From Macrotrachela quadricornifera (Eukaryota > Rotifera > Eurotatoria > Philodinida > Philodinidae), in the NCBI GenBank assembly GCA_022393335.1, contig JAJEKB010020380.1, positions 105,296 through 169,295 on the forward strand: a stretch of DNA of 64,000 nucleotides, read 5' to 3'. Of this stretch, positions 1 through 13,060 are shown piece by piece. The first letter of the stretch is position 1; each line of letters opens with the position of its first letter. A model generated the notes under the pieces. The model was not told where the DNA came from. It saw only the letters and a program-made list of their open reading frames with translations, and searched no databases. The translations under genes and the position numbers were made by a program.

Positions 1-187
1 GTTATGATATAAAAGTCATATAAATGTTTTGTTCTTGTATCATTTTAATTATAAATATGCTTTAGAAATAAAATTTTCTTTAGTTATTTATTTATAAAGA
101 TACATAGAACATGTGACTTTTATATCAATATTTTTGCATACAAAATAATTCATTTTTTAAATTAATATTAAATATTTTTAAAAAAAG

Positions 188-349
188 GATGAATTTCAAA
201 TGATTAATGCCTATTTACAACATGGTCTTAAACATGGTTATTTAAAACCATTACTTGGTCGAATATATTCATTAGAAGAAGCAGCACAAGCTCAAACAGA
301 TGTTATTTCTAATAGTGGTACATGTGGACGTCTTACAATAAAAATTTAA
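188..349 (+). CDS. Zeta-crystallin-like quinone oxidoreductase, C-terminal exon (partial)
   Basis: This is the last coding exon of a zinc-free medium-chain dehydrogenase/reductase; the rest of the gene lies left of the window. It encodes 53 residues ending in TAA. The run from DEFQ through LKHGYLKPLLG, then YSLEEAAQA and the terminal SGTCGRLTIKI, follows the C-terminal end of animal quinone oxidoreductase (CRYZ), where the matching segments are EEFQ, GWLKPVIG, YPLEKVAEA and SGATGKMILLL. The family reduces quinones with NADPH in the cytosol. The exon begins after a run of A ending in AG at 186-187, and 1-187 reads as intron. The upstream Rossmann-fold exons cannot be seen, so the gene symbol is left blank. 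Confidence 0.72.
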   Translation, partial: DEFQMINAYLQHGLKHGYLKPLLGRIYSLEEAAQAQTDVISNSGTCGRLTIKI

Positions 350-1449
350 TATATTTTTTTATTGACATAAACTTTTCAATATTCTTTTTAAAAAAAAGAA
401 ACATTAAGTTATATGAATGATTTTTATCTTTAGTTAATTTTATTAAACATTCTACACTTTCATACAAAAACTTCATTATTTTTTCACGTTCACTGTATAT
501 CAATTATCTTTATTGACAAAATAAAATCGAACTTTTATTTATACTATATTTTAATTTCAAATGAACAAATATTTTAGACTTTTGTATATGATTAATAATA
601 AACTCAGTAGAAATTGATATGTATTAGTATAAGCAGATTTCCTAAAGGATTCCGAAATTGTTAATTTTGTTAATAAAGGAAAGATTAATTCTATATTGCT
701 AGATATGTTTAGTTAACAAGTGATTTAGACATTTCTAAAAAATAAGTTTCGAATCGTTTGAAAAAGAAAAATATATGGTTGAGTTTAAAAATTCATACTA
801 TTTAGAGTCAGTAACTTTCATTATTGTTTTTTCTTCTAGATATATCATATTTTTGCAATTAACTATCTGTATTTATTACAGCAATAAGAGACAGAATTCA
901 CCATCAGATAAATATATTTTTTTTTACAAGACAGCAAACTGTATATTTAGAGACTGTATTGATAGTTGTAAAATAAATTAGAATATTGCTACTAATCATG
1001 GCTGTAAATCATTAACATATTCGTATCTCTGATTCTGTAAAAATATGTGTACTCAATGAATTGATTAATAATAAGATCTAGTATACTAGTATTGTAATAT
1101 TTGATATTTTCTATTAATGAAACTTAAGGAACTGATTATGCCTACGAATATTTATCTTATAAATCAAAATTCTAAATTCTTTTAATTTTAAATAATCAAA
1201 AAATTGAAATTGGACACATTTTCAAAAAAGATTATAAAATTTATATGGATAATGCTTTGAAAACTATATGTGATGATTCTATTACACTCACTCGTAAAAT
1301 ACAAGGGAAGATGCGCATCTGGAAGGAATCAAACTACGTATTTTCATAACTCGTTATTCTATCATTGGTAAATAATACACAGGAATAATATTTCGTCACT
1401 ATTTTTCGTTTTCATAATAAAAAATTAAAGTAAAAAATAGAAAAAGTTA
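350..1449. other. Intergenic, no gene seen
   Basis: This AT-rich stretch is the 3' flank of the oxidoreductase gene. The only open frame of note (68 codons near 775) has no family resemblance and runs through low-complexity Phe/Tyr/Ile codons, so I treat it as chance. No tRNA, repeat or exon-like structure was found. Confidence 0.6.
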
Positions 1450-1523
1450 CGCTCCTGGGTGGGCTCGAACCACCAGCCTTCCGGTTAACAGCCGAACGCG
1501 CTAACCAATTGCGCCACAAGAGC
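1450..1523 (-). tRNA. tRNA-Asn (GUU), copy 1
   Basis: This is a complete 74-nt intronless tRNA on the minus strand. The acceptor stem GCTCTTG pairs with CAGGAGC (one G-U pair) and the discriminator is G. The anticodon arm is TTCGG-CTGTTAA-CCGGA with GTT at positions 34-36, and the T arm carries GGTTCGAGCC. Box A and box B lie in the D and T arms as usual. The trailer TAAC followed by a T run serves as the Pol III terminator. Copies 1 and 2 share some flanking sequence beyond the tRNA, about 922 bp apart. Confidence 0.97.
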
Positions 1524-2371
1524 TATAATGTTTACGTCTTTTTTAAAAACCAGTAAAATTTCTCAATATGAGTACTGCTATATCAGTTACATTTAATTTG
1601 GTAGTAAACAAACAGATGTTTTCTTTGTTCTGTGTTCCATAAAACATCACGTATCATGGAAATTGAACTCATTATTAAGACGATGTTCTTTAGTCTGAAC
1701 AATACAATGAATATCATGTTTTTTGATCCAAAATATAGTTTATGGATAGAAATTTGTAATATATGAAATTTTAGCATGAAAATACAAAGTGTTGCTGTAC
1801 CATTTGAGTTTTTTCAAATACATTCTTGAATAATATTTCATTAGTGGTTAAGGAACAGAAAACATTCTCTTTTCAATACATTTTGCTCTACACATTGAAC
1901 AAATCAAACAATAACCATCAAAAATGCGTCACAATTCAAAGATCAGAAACATCTTCATAAGTTTATTGAGTTTGATGAAAATAAAAATAAATACAATCAA
2001 TCAAAAGCATTTTTCTTTCGAATCATCATCATTTGGCTATGTCTTACGAGAATATAAATAATTAGACGAAAGTCCTTTAGTTTCATCAAAAAGAACTTGA
2101 ATTTCGTCGAAACACTTTTACTCCAGATCATCTTGATTTACTTATTGCTAGTTGATAAAATGTACAATAGGAAACAAATTTAGCACTTTAAAGTTTACGT
2201 AAAAAATTATTTAATTCATATGTTATTATCGAACGGTTCATTCAACAAACTTTAGACACTAAGTTTCGAAAGTCTCTGCATTATATACCATTATCACATG
2301 ATAGACAAATATAATATTTTGTCACCCTTTTTTGTTTTTATATTAAAAAATAAGAAAATAAAAAAAAGTTA
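1524..2371. repeat. Spacer between tRNA-Asn copies 1 and 2
   Basis: No gene is visible. The sequence just beyond the 5' end of each tRNA (for example the CAGTAAAA and CTCAAT words at about 1550-1567 and 2468-2487) and the T-rich terminator region match between copies 1 and 2 and resemble the later units, so this looks like an old, diverged member of the tRNA-Asn tandem family. Confidence 0.5.
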
Positions 2372-2445
2372 CGCTCCTGGGTGGGCTCGAACCACCAGCC
2401 TTCCGGTTAACAGCCGAACGCGCTAACCAATTGCGCCACAAGAGC
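2372..2445 (-). tRNA. tRNA-Asn (GUU), copy 2
   Basis: Identical in all 74 positions to copy 1, on the same strand, with trailer TAAC and a T7 terminator. The sequence after its 5' end (TGTCATGGTCATCTCTTTTT) is shared with copies 3-7, so copy 2 groups with the main array although about 4.5 kb separates it from copy 3. Confidence 0.97.
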
Positions 2446-5400
2446 TGTCATGGTCATCTCTTTTTCAAAAACAGTAAAATCACTCAATGTTAGCACCTGT
2501 CATATTCTTATAAAGAGATTGTTACACTCTATCTTATAATGTACACTATACTGCTCTCTTGACAAAAAAAGACACACGTTCTGCACTACCTTATAGAATC
2601 TATACGTTCTATTGAGTGTATTTATCAATAATGTTAAAAAGAAATAATGTTAATGCTTTGCATGCTAGAGAATTCTTTTATTTGGTTTCATTTTATAATA
2701 ATAATAATAATTAGCAGTTCTATTAACAAAACATAAGTATTCCTCTCAAGTAAGAGAAGTAAGTGATATAATATAGAGAACTTATTTGTTAGATTCACTA
2801 GCTGTATCACTACCTTTATTTGAAAAAAATATTCAATAAAGATACACATAATTTATTTAGCATATAAATGTTGTTTTACTAATTGAAGCAGTTACGCTAC
2901 TATGCCCTTCAATTATTATTACTCTTTAATTGACAATAATTATTATCAATAATAATGATAATAATAAGAATATCAGTGGAATCAGTGACGAGAATATTAA
3001 AACTATTCCATATCTTGTAAGTTCATGAAAAATTCGTAACATTATCACTAAAAATATGTCATTAATTCTTCTATATCATCATTATTTTCAAAGTGTGATT
3101 ATTCTATGATAGTATACTGACTATAATAATGCTGACTGTATATTTGGATGAATATTTATCAATTGTTGGAAGACACATGACGTTATTCACTGATATCAAA
3201 CGTTCATATATCTCTATTGTTGTTGGCTAAAATGCATTTAATAATGCACAAAGACCTTATAAATAATAGGTCCAAATAAAAAAATAAAAAAATATTTGTA
3301 TTGTTATTCAATAAATCTTTTATGTCATTGTATGTGTCATGAAAAAATCGAGAAAGTGTGATAATATAAGTAAATTATTCATATTGATATCTACAGATTA
3401 TTTCAAAACCTACATCCCAAAATTAATTTCGTATAATTTCAGTATTGATTGAACTTTATAGACGTTTTTCATTTGATATACTAACTGAATTCATCAAGTT
3501 TTCAGTTCGATGAATAAACCTAAACAGTAGCATTCAAAGATGTTGTCTTTAATCGAAAATATAAAAATTTTGCTTTTTTTTGTATTTCTCTAAAGCATAA
3601 TTTGCTGATTCGTTGAAATTTTTGCAATGATTGTTATGTTTAAATCATTCACATATAATCAGAGCCATCAAAAAATGATTTCTTAATTCTTTTTTCATCT
3701 TTTTTTGAATGACAACAAAAGATATTAAAATAAATTAGTTTTATCAAAATTTAATATTTAGGTAAAACGAATAATTTTCATGGAGATTCTTTTAATCGTA
3801 TAGTTACAATCTTTTTGACTTAGTATTTCTAAAATTTTCTATTAAATTTCTTGAAAAACAACATTCGTAATACGGAACTATAGTGAATTTTGGGTAGTAA
3901 GTTTCAGTTTTATTAATAGAAAGATTCATTTATTCGGTTTTTCAGATGAAATTAAATTTTTTAACCCCATTCCATCAGTGTAAAAGTCATTGGCACAAGT
4001 ACGCGAAATATCCATCTCTGTTCTCACTAATATTCCATTCAATAGAGCATACTACGATGAGAAAAATATCGAGTTTATCTGAGAAGTCTGTATTTTCAGA
4101 AAGGTACATGTGTTTTGACTGAAACTTTCTGAATATCCTGGGACTCATTAGAACTTTTCTGTGGCAAAAGTTCAGATTGATATGTCGCAATTTGATTTTT
4201 TTGATACATATCTATAACTAGATCGAAAATTTCGTAAAATAAACATAATTGATGACCAATTAATCATGAACATCAATTGTTTTGGGCTTTTTCTTATATT
4301 ATTATGATCTATCGAATGAGATATTGCTGAGTTTTAAATCAACATTTCTATTGTAATTCATGCATGTTGTTTTTTGTCAGCATTTATGTATGATAGTATA
4401 ATGGTAATCGAAAATGTCTTGCATTCTGTATTTTATTGCCAACAAACAAATGACACACACACACACACATCCACTCTCCTAAGCATCTTGTAAAGTGAAA
4501 GTAGAATTCCTTGAAATCCTCAGACTTATTCGGAATCATTGGAATCATTCAGCATTCTTTACAGTCATTTGTAGAATCACTTGGATTCATCTTTATTTTC
4601 TCTATTTTTCTACATATTAGTGTACGAGCTTGGGTTTTCAAAGGAGAACACATGACACTATTCGGGTCATATGAAAAAGGATTCCTACAAACTCCTTAAC
4701 CAGCGTGAACCACACTATGCATTGTGCTTAAAATAATGGAGAAAACTCGTCCTCAAAGCTGATTGATCGAAAGCAAATACGTTTTAGCTGATCATATTCA
4801 AAGAAAGATTTTCTACCCAATTCTAAGGATGCTACATGGTGTTATCTACACCAATCTAAAGATTAGCAGGACTCCTCTTTCGTATAGCTCAAACATTTAC
4901 ACGTTGTGGTGTAGCAATCATCGAGATTGTTTTAGCAAGGCTTTTCTTCATTATTATCAGACTAAAACGTATGATTGTTTGAACCATATGAAAGAGGACT
5001 CCTGTTAACTTGTAGATCGACGAAGAGAACACTATGTTTTATCTTTACAATGGGAGATAAAATTGAAGAAGAAGCAACTAGAATCTGTGGAACCACTCGA
5101 AATCCCTTGAAATCAATGGAATCTAGGGATTGATTGTTTCTCCTTGTAGCCATTACTAAATGGAAGAAAAAATTATCATTGAATTTATAGTTTTGAACTT
5201 CCATTCCTAGAACAAAATACCAATATTTACCTGGGTAATTTTTCAACTATATTTCTGAAATTTTTAGTTCTAAAATCATTTTACAATAATATGATAGAAA
5301 TCGGATGAAAGTTTTTGAATTTCTGAAGACTATGAAATTAAAGAGTGTATCCCTTCAATCTTATTCAATAAATAAAGGGCTACAAATATTAAATAATATA

Positions 5401-5582
5401 TAATAAGATAAAACGGTGTTTTTTTATTCAGTTTGGCAAGTTCATCTCTATTGTTTCACGATTTTATCTGGCTTAACTATTTAACAAGAATTATATCATT
5501 TTTATTGCGCTGCTTCGTAAGTTAAACATATTATCTGGTCTACTTTTATAAATAGAACTTTTCTTTATCATATTTGCAGAGA
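2446..5582. other. Gene-free stretch with a short CA microsatellite
   Basis: No credible coding region was found. A short (CA)n run lies at about 4453-4470. Between 4.5 and 5.2 kb several words recur in both orientations (for example around GAGAACACATGACACTAT and AGAGAACACTATG), suggesting a decayed repeat, but I could not define ends. The open frames here are short and lack family features. Confidence 0.5.
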
Positions 5583-6290
5583 TGGCAACGTCAAAATGAA
5601 ATTCCGGGTGCAAAAAAGCATTGAGACTAATGCATTGTATCGGTTATGATGCATATTTTTGCATGAAAGATTTTAGAACTCATCGTATAACATGTTTACT
5701 GGAATGGATAGAATCGTTGAAGAGCGCAATCGATTGCAAGATGAAATCAAGAATATACTAAAGGATATTACCTAGCCGAATTCTTTGATGGAGCAGATTG
5801 ATAAGTGGCAAGACATAACTATTAACATAGTGAAACGTATAGCTAAGCAAGTTCGTCAATAAGCTACTCAATTACTAAACTCTGAGCGAACGATGATCAA
5901 CACCAATCTCAAAACATTTTCACAAGAACTGGCTCATTTAAAAGAAACTGAAAGTTATGTTGAATATGATTTAACACGACTAAACTAAATGATCAATCAA
6001 TTTAAACAGAATTTGAGACGATCAATTCAGTTAACTATGATCAAACTGCTTACAGAGCAGAGTGATATGACAGACTACAATGGCCTTATTCATGTGAACG
6101 AAGAAACAATAAATACTATAACCCTTTCGAGGCGATGGGTCCCACTCTAGGACGGTCAAAAGATCATTTATCCTATAAAAACTGAACACCACTACCATAC
6201 TTTGACCAAAGGGACTGATTCTTTTACCGCTGATAAAGGAATATTCACAGTTCATATTGATAAGAGAAACGCTGATCAAAGTTGTTTTGA
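5583..6290 (+). pseudogene. Decayed B-box/coiled-coil protein
   Basis: Translation in shifting frames gives a treble-clef-like start (a Cys-rich stretch followed by YDAYFCMKDFRTHR) and then a long coiled coil with the segments MDRIVEERNRLQDEIKNI, SLMEQIDKWQDITINIVK, and LKTFSQELAHLKETESY. This order, a single zinc-binding motif followed by a long helical region with QIDKW, is what I associate with a large bdelloid family of B-box-like proteins of unknown function. It is broken: a frameshift near 5703 separates the zinc motif from the coil, and in-frame stops occur at several places downstream (after DIT, VRQ and TRLN). No functional start was identified. The family link is from memory and moderate in strength; the decay is directly visible. 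Confidence 0.5.
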
Positions 6291-6887
6291 AGTACTACAG
6301 TTGCTACAAATAAAGAAATGAAATCTTTCACGAATTATGAAAAAGCAATATTCATGTTATCGCGAATGGGTTAAGAAATCCTCCAAAAACGCCAAAAATC
6401 GTTCCTCCAAACTATTCTAACTGCTAATTTCGTTTAACAACATGGGAAGCGACGAGTCTTCAATATGCAATGCTTTTTTGTATGCTTTTTCAAAACATAC
6501 ATCAAAGCAATAATTGATAATATCTAACAGGAACAAAATCAACGTTGCTCAACTTTAGTAAAAACCTATTTATTTAATATGTCACTGTTGAAACATATAC
6601 AGTACGATAAATCTAAGATACTAATTTTCAATATCTGCTTGGCATTATATTACTAAAAGCAAAAGCATATGTTTATGGAAACAAGACAATAAGATGATAC
6701 AATATATAAAGAAAAGATATAGAATATCATGATTCCATCATACTCACTCAAAAGACGCAAGAAAAAAACTATATATTATAGCAAGACTTAATTAATTTAT
6801 ATATATAATAACATCGCATAAGGTAACATCACTTCACCGATTTTCACTTTTATAATAAAATATTAAAAATTTTTCAAAAAGAAGTTA
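6291..6887. other. Intergenic approach to the tRNA-Asn array
   Basis: No gene seen. From about 6790 the sequence begins to resemble the 3' flank of the tandem tRNA units (TTTCACTTTTATAATAAAAT then a poly-A run before the tRNA). Confidence 0.5.
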
Positions 6888-6961
6888 CGCTCCTGGGTGG
6901 GCTCGAACCACCAGCCTTCCGGTTAACAGCCGAACGCGCTAACCAATTGCGCCACAAGAGC
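6888..6961 (-). tRNA. tRNA-Asn (GUU), copy 3
   Basis: All 74 positions match copy 1. The trailer differs slightly: TAACTTC precedes the T5 run, so termination probably falls a few bases later than in the other copies. Confidence 0.97.
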
Positions 6962-7865
6962 TGTCATGGTCATCTTTTTTTCAAAAACAGTAAAATTACT
7001 CAATGTGAGTGAGCACTTCCACATAAGCTACTCATTGATCACTCATAAAGTCTCGAATAAAAATATGCATCAACTCGACAGTTGTATAGTAATAGCACAT
7101 CACCAGGATCAGCTGATTGAGTGGGACATCCTACAAATGATTCCTCTGTTTCACACTCAGTCGAGCATTACACATCATGGTAGTCGATGCCAGTACAAAA
7201 AAATGGCATTTTTCATTTCGGGTATGCAACAACATACTAATAAATTCTATTACGAAAAAAATAATGGGCAGCATCGTTTCGATTTGTATACTGTATTTTG
7301 GGGTCGTACTTTGTCTCACACAGATGTTGATCCATTAATGCAAGAGAAAATTGGATTATTATCAATCAATAATTTCTTATCTTTGATGGAAATAATCGAT
7401 ATAATTTTAATTTGATCGACAGCCTCTTTGAAATAAATGTCAGTTCGTTGCTGTTTTCCAAATACTTAACGTCAGCAGTATCAATTATTATCACTGAAAA
7501 AAATAAATTTTTCTTCCTACGTATACTGTCCTTCGAATTGAACAAATGAAACAGGTCGAAGGAAATAATCAACTTTCGTAAGTGAATCTAACATTGATCA
7601 AGGGCAATTGAACCATAACTTCGTGCTCTGACTGAAAGCATGTGTTAAAAAAGATTATACAAAACTGACTGAATCAGCATGATTTGATGTGCGACTGAGA
7701 AACATAAGTCATTGTTATATAGATATTTTACGTATTTCTTATATGTTTAAGTATTCATAACATACTGACACAACTATTGCATTAGTCCTTATCAAGACAA
7801 ATGTAACATTATGGTACCATTTCCACTTTCATAATAAAATATAAAAAGTTTTTAAAAAAAAGTTA

Positions 7866-7939
7866 CGCTCCTGGGTGGGCTCGAACCACCAGCCTTCCGG
7901 TTAACAGCCGAACGCGCTAACCAATTGCGCCACAAGAGC
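7866..7939 (-). tRNA. tRNA-Asn (GUU), copy 4
   Basis: Complete and identical to copy 1, with trailer TAAC then a long T run on the minus strand. It sits in the second unit of the tandem array. Confidence 0.97.
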
Positions 7940-8819
7940 TGTCATGGTCATCACTTTTTCAAAAACAGTAAAATCACTCAATGTGAGTGAATACTGCTAC
8001 ATTAGTTACACATACGACACTCATAGAAGTCTCCAATAAAAATATCGATCAGCTCGACAGTTCCGTAGCAGTAGTATCCAATTACTGATTGTCAACAAAC
8101 TATGTAAAGAATGCCACTGCTATCCACTGATTTACTGAGACATCCTATAGATGAGTTTTTTATTTCATACTTAATGGAGCATTACACACGATGACAATCG
8201 ATGGCAGTACTAATATGGCATTTTCATTTCTGATATACAACAGCATATTACTAACCTTGATATCGAAGAAAACTATCGTCTCGATTTGTTTACCTTACTT
8301 TTGGGTCGAAGTTTATCTCAGATAGGCGTTGATCAATTAGTGCAAAAAAAACGGAATCATTTTCATTCAATAATTTCTTGTCTTTCATGGAAATAGTCAA
8401 TATAATCTTAATTTGATTGATGGTCTCTTTGAAATACATGTCAGTTCATTGATGTTGTCCATATGGTTACTTAATGTCAGCATCAATTATTATTAGTGAG
8501 AAAAACAAGTTTTTTTCTAGGTATACTGTTCTTCGAATTGAACAAATGAAATAGATCGAAGAAAATAATCAAATTTTGCAAGTGAATCTAACGTTGATCA
8601 AGGGCAATTGAACCATAACTTCATGCTCTGACCACAAACTTTTGTTAAAAAAGATTATCCAAAACTGACAGAATTAGAATGATTTGCTATGCGACTGATA
8701 AACATACATCATTGTTATATAGATATTTTACGTATTTCTTATGTTTAAGGATTGATAACATGCTTGCACAACTATCTTCACTTTCATAATGAAATATAAA
8801 AAAATTTTAAAAAAAGTTA

Positions 8820-8893
8820 CGCTCCTGGGTGGGCTCGAACCACCAGCCTTCCGGTTAACAGCCGAACGCGCTAACCAATTGCGCCACAAGAGC
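8820..8893 (-). tRNA. tRNA-Asn (GUU), copy 5
   Basis: Complete and identical to copy 1. Its 3' flank is nearly the same as that of copy 6, so copies 5 and 6 are probably the most recent duplication pair. Confidence 0.97.
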
Positions 8894-9778
8894 TGTAATG
8901 GTCATCTCTTTTTCAAAAACAGTAAAGTTACTCAATGTGAGTAAGCACTTCCACATTAGTTACGCATAGGACACTTATAGAAGTCTCCAATTAAAATATC
9001 GATCTGCTCGACAGTTCTGTAGCAATAGTATCCAATTACAGATTATCGATAAACTATGTAAAGAATGCCACCATCATCCAACGATTTAGTAGGATATCTC
9101 ACAGTTGAGTGTTTTATTTCATACTCAATCGAGCATTACACGTAATGGTAATCGAAGTTAGTACTAATATGGCATTTTCCTATTCCAGATATGCAACAAC
9201 ATATTATACTAACCTTGATGTGGAAGAAAACAATTGTTTCAATTTGTTTACTGTATTTTGTGGTCGAAGTTTATCTCAGAGAGATTTTTATCCATTAATG
9301 TAAGAGAAAATTAGATTATTATGAATCAATCCATAATTTCTTGTCTTTGATGAAAATAACCAATATAGTGTTAATTTGATTGATGATCTCTTTAAAATAA
9401 ATGTCAGTTCGTTCATCCTATTCACATTCTTACTTAACGTCAGCAGTATCAGTTATTATCACTGAGAAAAACAAGTTTTTTCCGATGCATACTGTTCTAC
9501 GGATTGAATAGATCGAAGGAAATTATCAACTTTCACAAGTGAATCTAACATTGATCAAGGGCGATTGGACCATATTTTCACGCTCTGACTAGAAGCGTGT
9601 GTTAAAAAAGATTTTGTAGAACTGACAGGACTAGAATTATTTGCTATGCGACCGATAAACATGCATCATTGTTATATAGATACTTTATGTATTTCGTATA
9701 TGTTTAAGGATTGATAACATGCTTGCACAACTATCTTCACTTTCATAATGAAATATAAAAAAATTTTAAAAAAAGTTA

Positions 9779-9852
9779 CGCTCCTGGGTGGGCTCGAACC
9801 ACCAGCCTTCCGGTTAACAGCCGAACGCGCTAACCAATTGCGCCACAAGAGC
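9779..9852 (-). tRNA. tRNA-Asn (GUU), copy 6
   Basis: Complete and identical to copy 1. The spacer to its right is the unit interrupted by the retrotransposon ends. Confidence 0.97.
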
Positions 9853-10311
9853 TGTCATGGTCATCTTTTTTTCAAAAACAGTAAAATCACTCAATGTGAG
9901 TAAGCACTTCTACATTTGTTGCACATGCGATACTCATAGAAGTCTCCAATAAAAATATCGATCGGCTCGACGGTTCCGTAGCAGTAGTATCCAATTACAG
10001 ATTGTCGATAAGCTATGTAAAGAATGCGGTCACCATCAATCGATTTAGTGGGATTTCTCACAGTTGAGTTTTTTATTTCATATTCAATCGAGCATTACAC
10101 ATAATGGTAGTCGATGTCAGTACTAATATGGCATTTTCTCTATTCCAGATATGCAACAACATATTACTAACCTTGATATCGAAGAAAACTATCGTTTCGA
10201 TTTGTTTAATGTATTTTGGGGTGGACGTTCATCCCAGATAGGTGTTGATCAATTAGTGCAAAAAAAACTGAATGATTGTCATTCAATAATTTCTTGTCTT
10301 TGGTAAAAAAA

Positions 10312-10960
10312 ATAATCATCATCATCATCGTGTCCCTTAAGTTTAGCGTCCATCAGGATCAATCATTTACAGGATCAGATTTTTCCATGTCCATTGCGCT
10401 GACACCATTATGTTATGTCATCTAGGGATTTTGTGCATGGACGCTCCCTTCGAGATTTTTCGTCCATTTTACCAAATATTAGATTTTTTATTAGTTTACA
10501 ATTGCCCATTCTGCCGATGTGGCGAAATAGCCTTCGTTTCCTTTTCTGGATGATGTCTACTATGCTCTCTTCGTTTGACATCCTTTTCTTGATATCTTCG
10601 TTTCGTACCATATTTTGCAATTAATTCTCAGAACCTGTCGGTAGCATTTCATTTGGAATGCCAGTAGTTTTGTTTTGCCTGTTTCTTTTAGGATCCATGT
10701 ATCTGACGCCTATAATAGGATACTGAACGCACATGTGGTTAGGATTCTAAGTTTAGTTTCTAGCTTCAGTTTCCTAGTATTTCTTATGTGCCTGAAAGAA
10801 GCCATTGCACCTGTTGGTTTCATTATTCTCCTTTTTATTTCCTCTGAACAGTTATTATTCCATGTTAGCAAACTGTCTAGATATTGAAAACTTTCCACGT
10901 TTTCCGTGGTATTTTCTGCTACTTGTATGCTATTATCGATAATTTTCACTAAGTCGTTAA
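10312..10960 (-). mobile_element. RTE-like non-LTR retrotransposon, 3' part (degenerate)
   Basis: On the minus strand this encodes the region after the RT catalytic core. The peptide ESFQYLDSLLTWNNNCSEEI is followed by KRRIMKPTGAMAS, LETKLRILTTCAFSILL, then the C-terminal basic motif RRLFRHIGRM and KNLIFGKMDEKSRRERP ending in a DDI box. This order is typical of RTE-like endonuclease/reverse transcriptases. An in-frame TAG follows SILL, and a frame change separates the two larger open segments, so it cannot make protein. The 3' end finishes in a short (GAT)n run at about 10313-10329, a simple-repeat tail common in this group. The catalytic RT domain is absent. The partner 5' part is at 17.9-19.14 kb in the same orientation. 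Confidence 0.8.
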
Positions 10961-13060
10961 GTTTATAGAAATTTTTACATGGATAAAGGTATAAATAGTC
11001 TAAAATGCTGAGATCAATAATATATTTCCTAGTGATATTTATGAAAACAAAGATTGTTTCTTTGCTTTTTTATTTTTTTTCCATAAAAATCTGTTTTTAC
11101 AACTGTTAGAAAATTCAATAAAAAAAGTTTTAAGAAATCACATTATAAAACCTATAATGTATCTTTCGATGTAACTTCATGTATTTTTTCTGTTAGTCAA
11201 AATTGCAAGTCTTTATTATCTTGCTATCAAAAGTTGCTCAAAAACTCATTACTATTATTCATACAATCAGTACATATTATAATAAGACAGATTTTATCGA
11301 CAATTGATTATTATTATCATATGAATTGAAGTGTGATCAAACAGCATAAAAAATAGAATATTTTTCTCTATCAGACTATATATTAAAAAAGCATCTTTAT
11401 GCTTTATAGAAGAACTCAAAATATCACTGTCATCACTTTTGGTATGCCTAAGTATATGACACTTGAAAATAAATTAAACATAACAACGTCTATTTTTTGA
11501 GAAAAAGCATATTGTGGATTTGTTTTTACTATGTGTCTACCTAAATTATGAGAGGAGATCTTGGAGAAAGGCCGTACTTTCCATTTCTATTGCTGAATTA
11601 CCTAGTTTTCCAATAAATTTTCATTAAGAAGACTTGAATTTTATTGAAAATTAGTGTCCTGTAAATGTCTTATGTAAGAAGAAGTGATCCTATATAAATA
11701 GAGCTTGAGAATCCTATATGATCCTATATTTTTACAAAGTGCCACTACGAAGCCAGCCAAAGTTGGTTTAAGTTTTTATTTCTGGATGTTAGATGAAGAT
11801 TATTTAATTATAATGCTATTCTTATAAGAAAGATATATTTTATATAAAGGTACATATGATCAGCTATCAAAATGTAGAAATTAATCAAAAATCTAAATCA
11901 AAAGATACATATTCTAAAATAAGAAACTCTGAAGCCTTTTTTTCGAAAACGAAAGCTCAATTGAAATTGTTTTTCAAAAATTTTTTACCTAAAGATAGGT
12001 CTGTTGCAATAATATGAATGATTAATATTTTATCAATGAATAAAAATTAATCATAAAAAGAAAAAATTTAAAATCTTCATCTTTCTATTTTTTAACTATA
12101 TCTACTTAGTAATATTTCAACAGTTTTTTTGTTCATTTTACAAAATCTTTAGAGATTCATTAGTTTTTTACTATGTCATATTTTTATCAAACTGATAATT
12201 TTGTAGAAGAGATATTACATGAACAGTTGTTTGTAATTGATCATATGGCTACAATAAAATAAAAAAAAATGAAATGGTAAAATTTACAAAGCTTCATTAA
12301 TTCATATTTTAGAAAAGATGATATCGCAAATTTAATAATTAAATATACAGAAAATGTTTGAAATCTCACCCATAATTCTTAATATTTTTTGTTGAATATT
12401 TTATTGATCAATTATGAATTTAACTTGTATAAAGTACTATCAGACACAATATATTCGAAATAAGGTAACTATAAGCTACACAAAACAAATAAATATCATC
12501 TTATCAATAATCATCATTTGATATCAATGAAAATATAATTTACACATGAAAAAAAATTCAACTTAATTGCTTTCACATTGTTCAATTAAAAAAAGACAAT
12601 TAACCTTGTAAAATTGAATTTTTTTTTCACTATATTTTGTTGATTATACGACGAACAAAAAAAAATTAGCTAAACTACGATAAAATAAGGAATATAATCT
12701 AATTGGTTTTAAATATCAATGTGAAATGTTTCATCATTTTTTCTCAAGATCATATGTTTGGTTCATATTTTTCGACGAATTGTTTTGATAGTTCTGTTAC
12801 AACAGTAGTTGATAAATCATGTGATATTTTTCCCTCTGTTCGTTCTCTCGAACCTGACGTCATTTTGTAACTTACATATAATATTCTTTTCATCAAGCAT
12901 ACAGCCTAATTTATTTTTTGCTTCTTTTTCTCTCTGTCCAACCAAGCAAAACAAACGAAAACGACGAAAAAAAAAACTTGCCTTTTCATTCATTCATTCA
13001 TTCATTCATTTATTTATTGCCTAAATGCATTGAATATTATATCATTCCATTACTTAGATA
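10961..13060. other. Gene-free AT-rich stretch inside the retrotransposon interval
   Basis: No coding region was recognised. A block at about 11280-11390 (ATGAATTGAAGTGTGATCAA and TCTATCAGACTATAT) resembles blocks at about 46810-46865 and 55450-55520, so it seems to hold a dispersed repeat. A short (ATTC)n run lies at about 12985-13009, just before the next gene. Confidence 0.5.

Larger units (their letters stand above)
6790..10310. repeat. Tandem array of ~950-980 bp units, each holding one tRNA-Asn
   Basis: The tRNA starts at 6888, 7866, 8820 and 9779 are 978, 954 and 959 bp apart. The units share sequence along most of their length, including a 5' flank beginning TGTCATGGTCATC, a mid-unit block with GCAACAACATATTA, a block ending TTAATTTGATTGATGG, a block CTTAACGTCAGCAGTATC, and a 3' flank CTTTCATAATRAAATATAAA before the terminator. 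Spacers differ by many substitutions and small indels while the 74-nt tRNA is unchanged. The fourth unit is interrupted at about 10311 by a retrotransposon and resumes at about 19140. A 149-codon open frame at 6966-7415 overlaps the spacer but is not kept open in sister units, so it is not annotated as a gene. Confidence 0.85.

Noticed and set aside
6966..7415. 149-codon open frame in a tandem unit
   Set aside because: Sister units carry stops and indels at the matching places, and the translation has no motif; it is spacer of the tRNA repeat.
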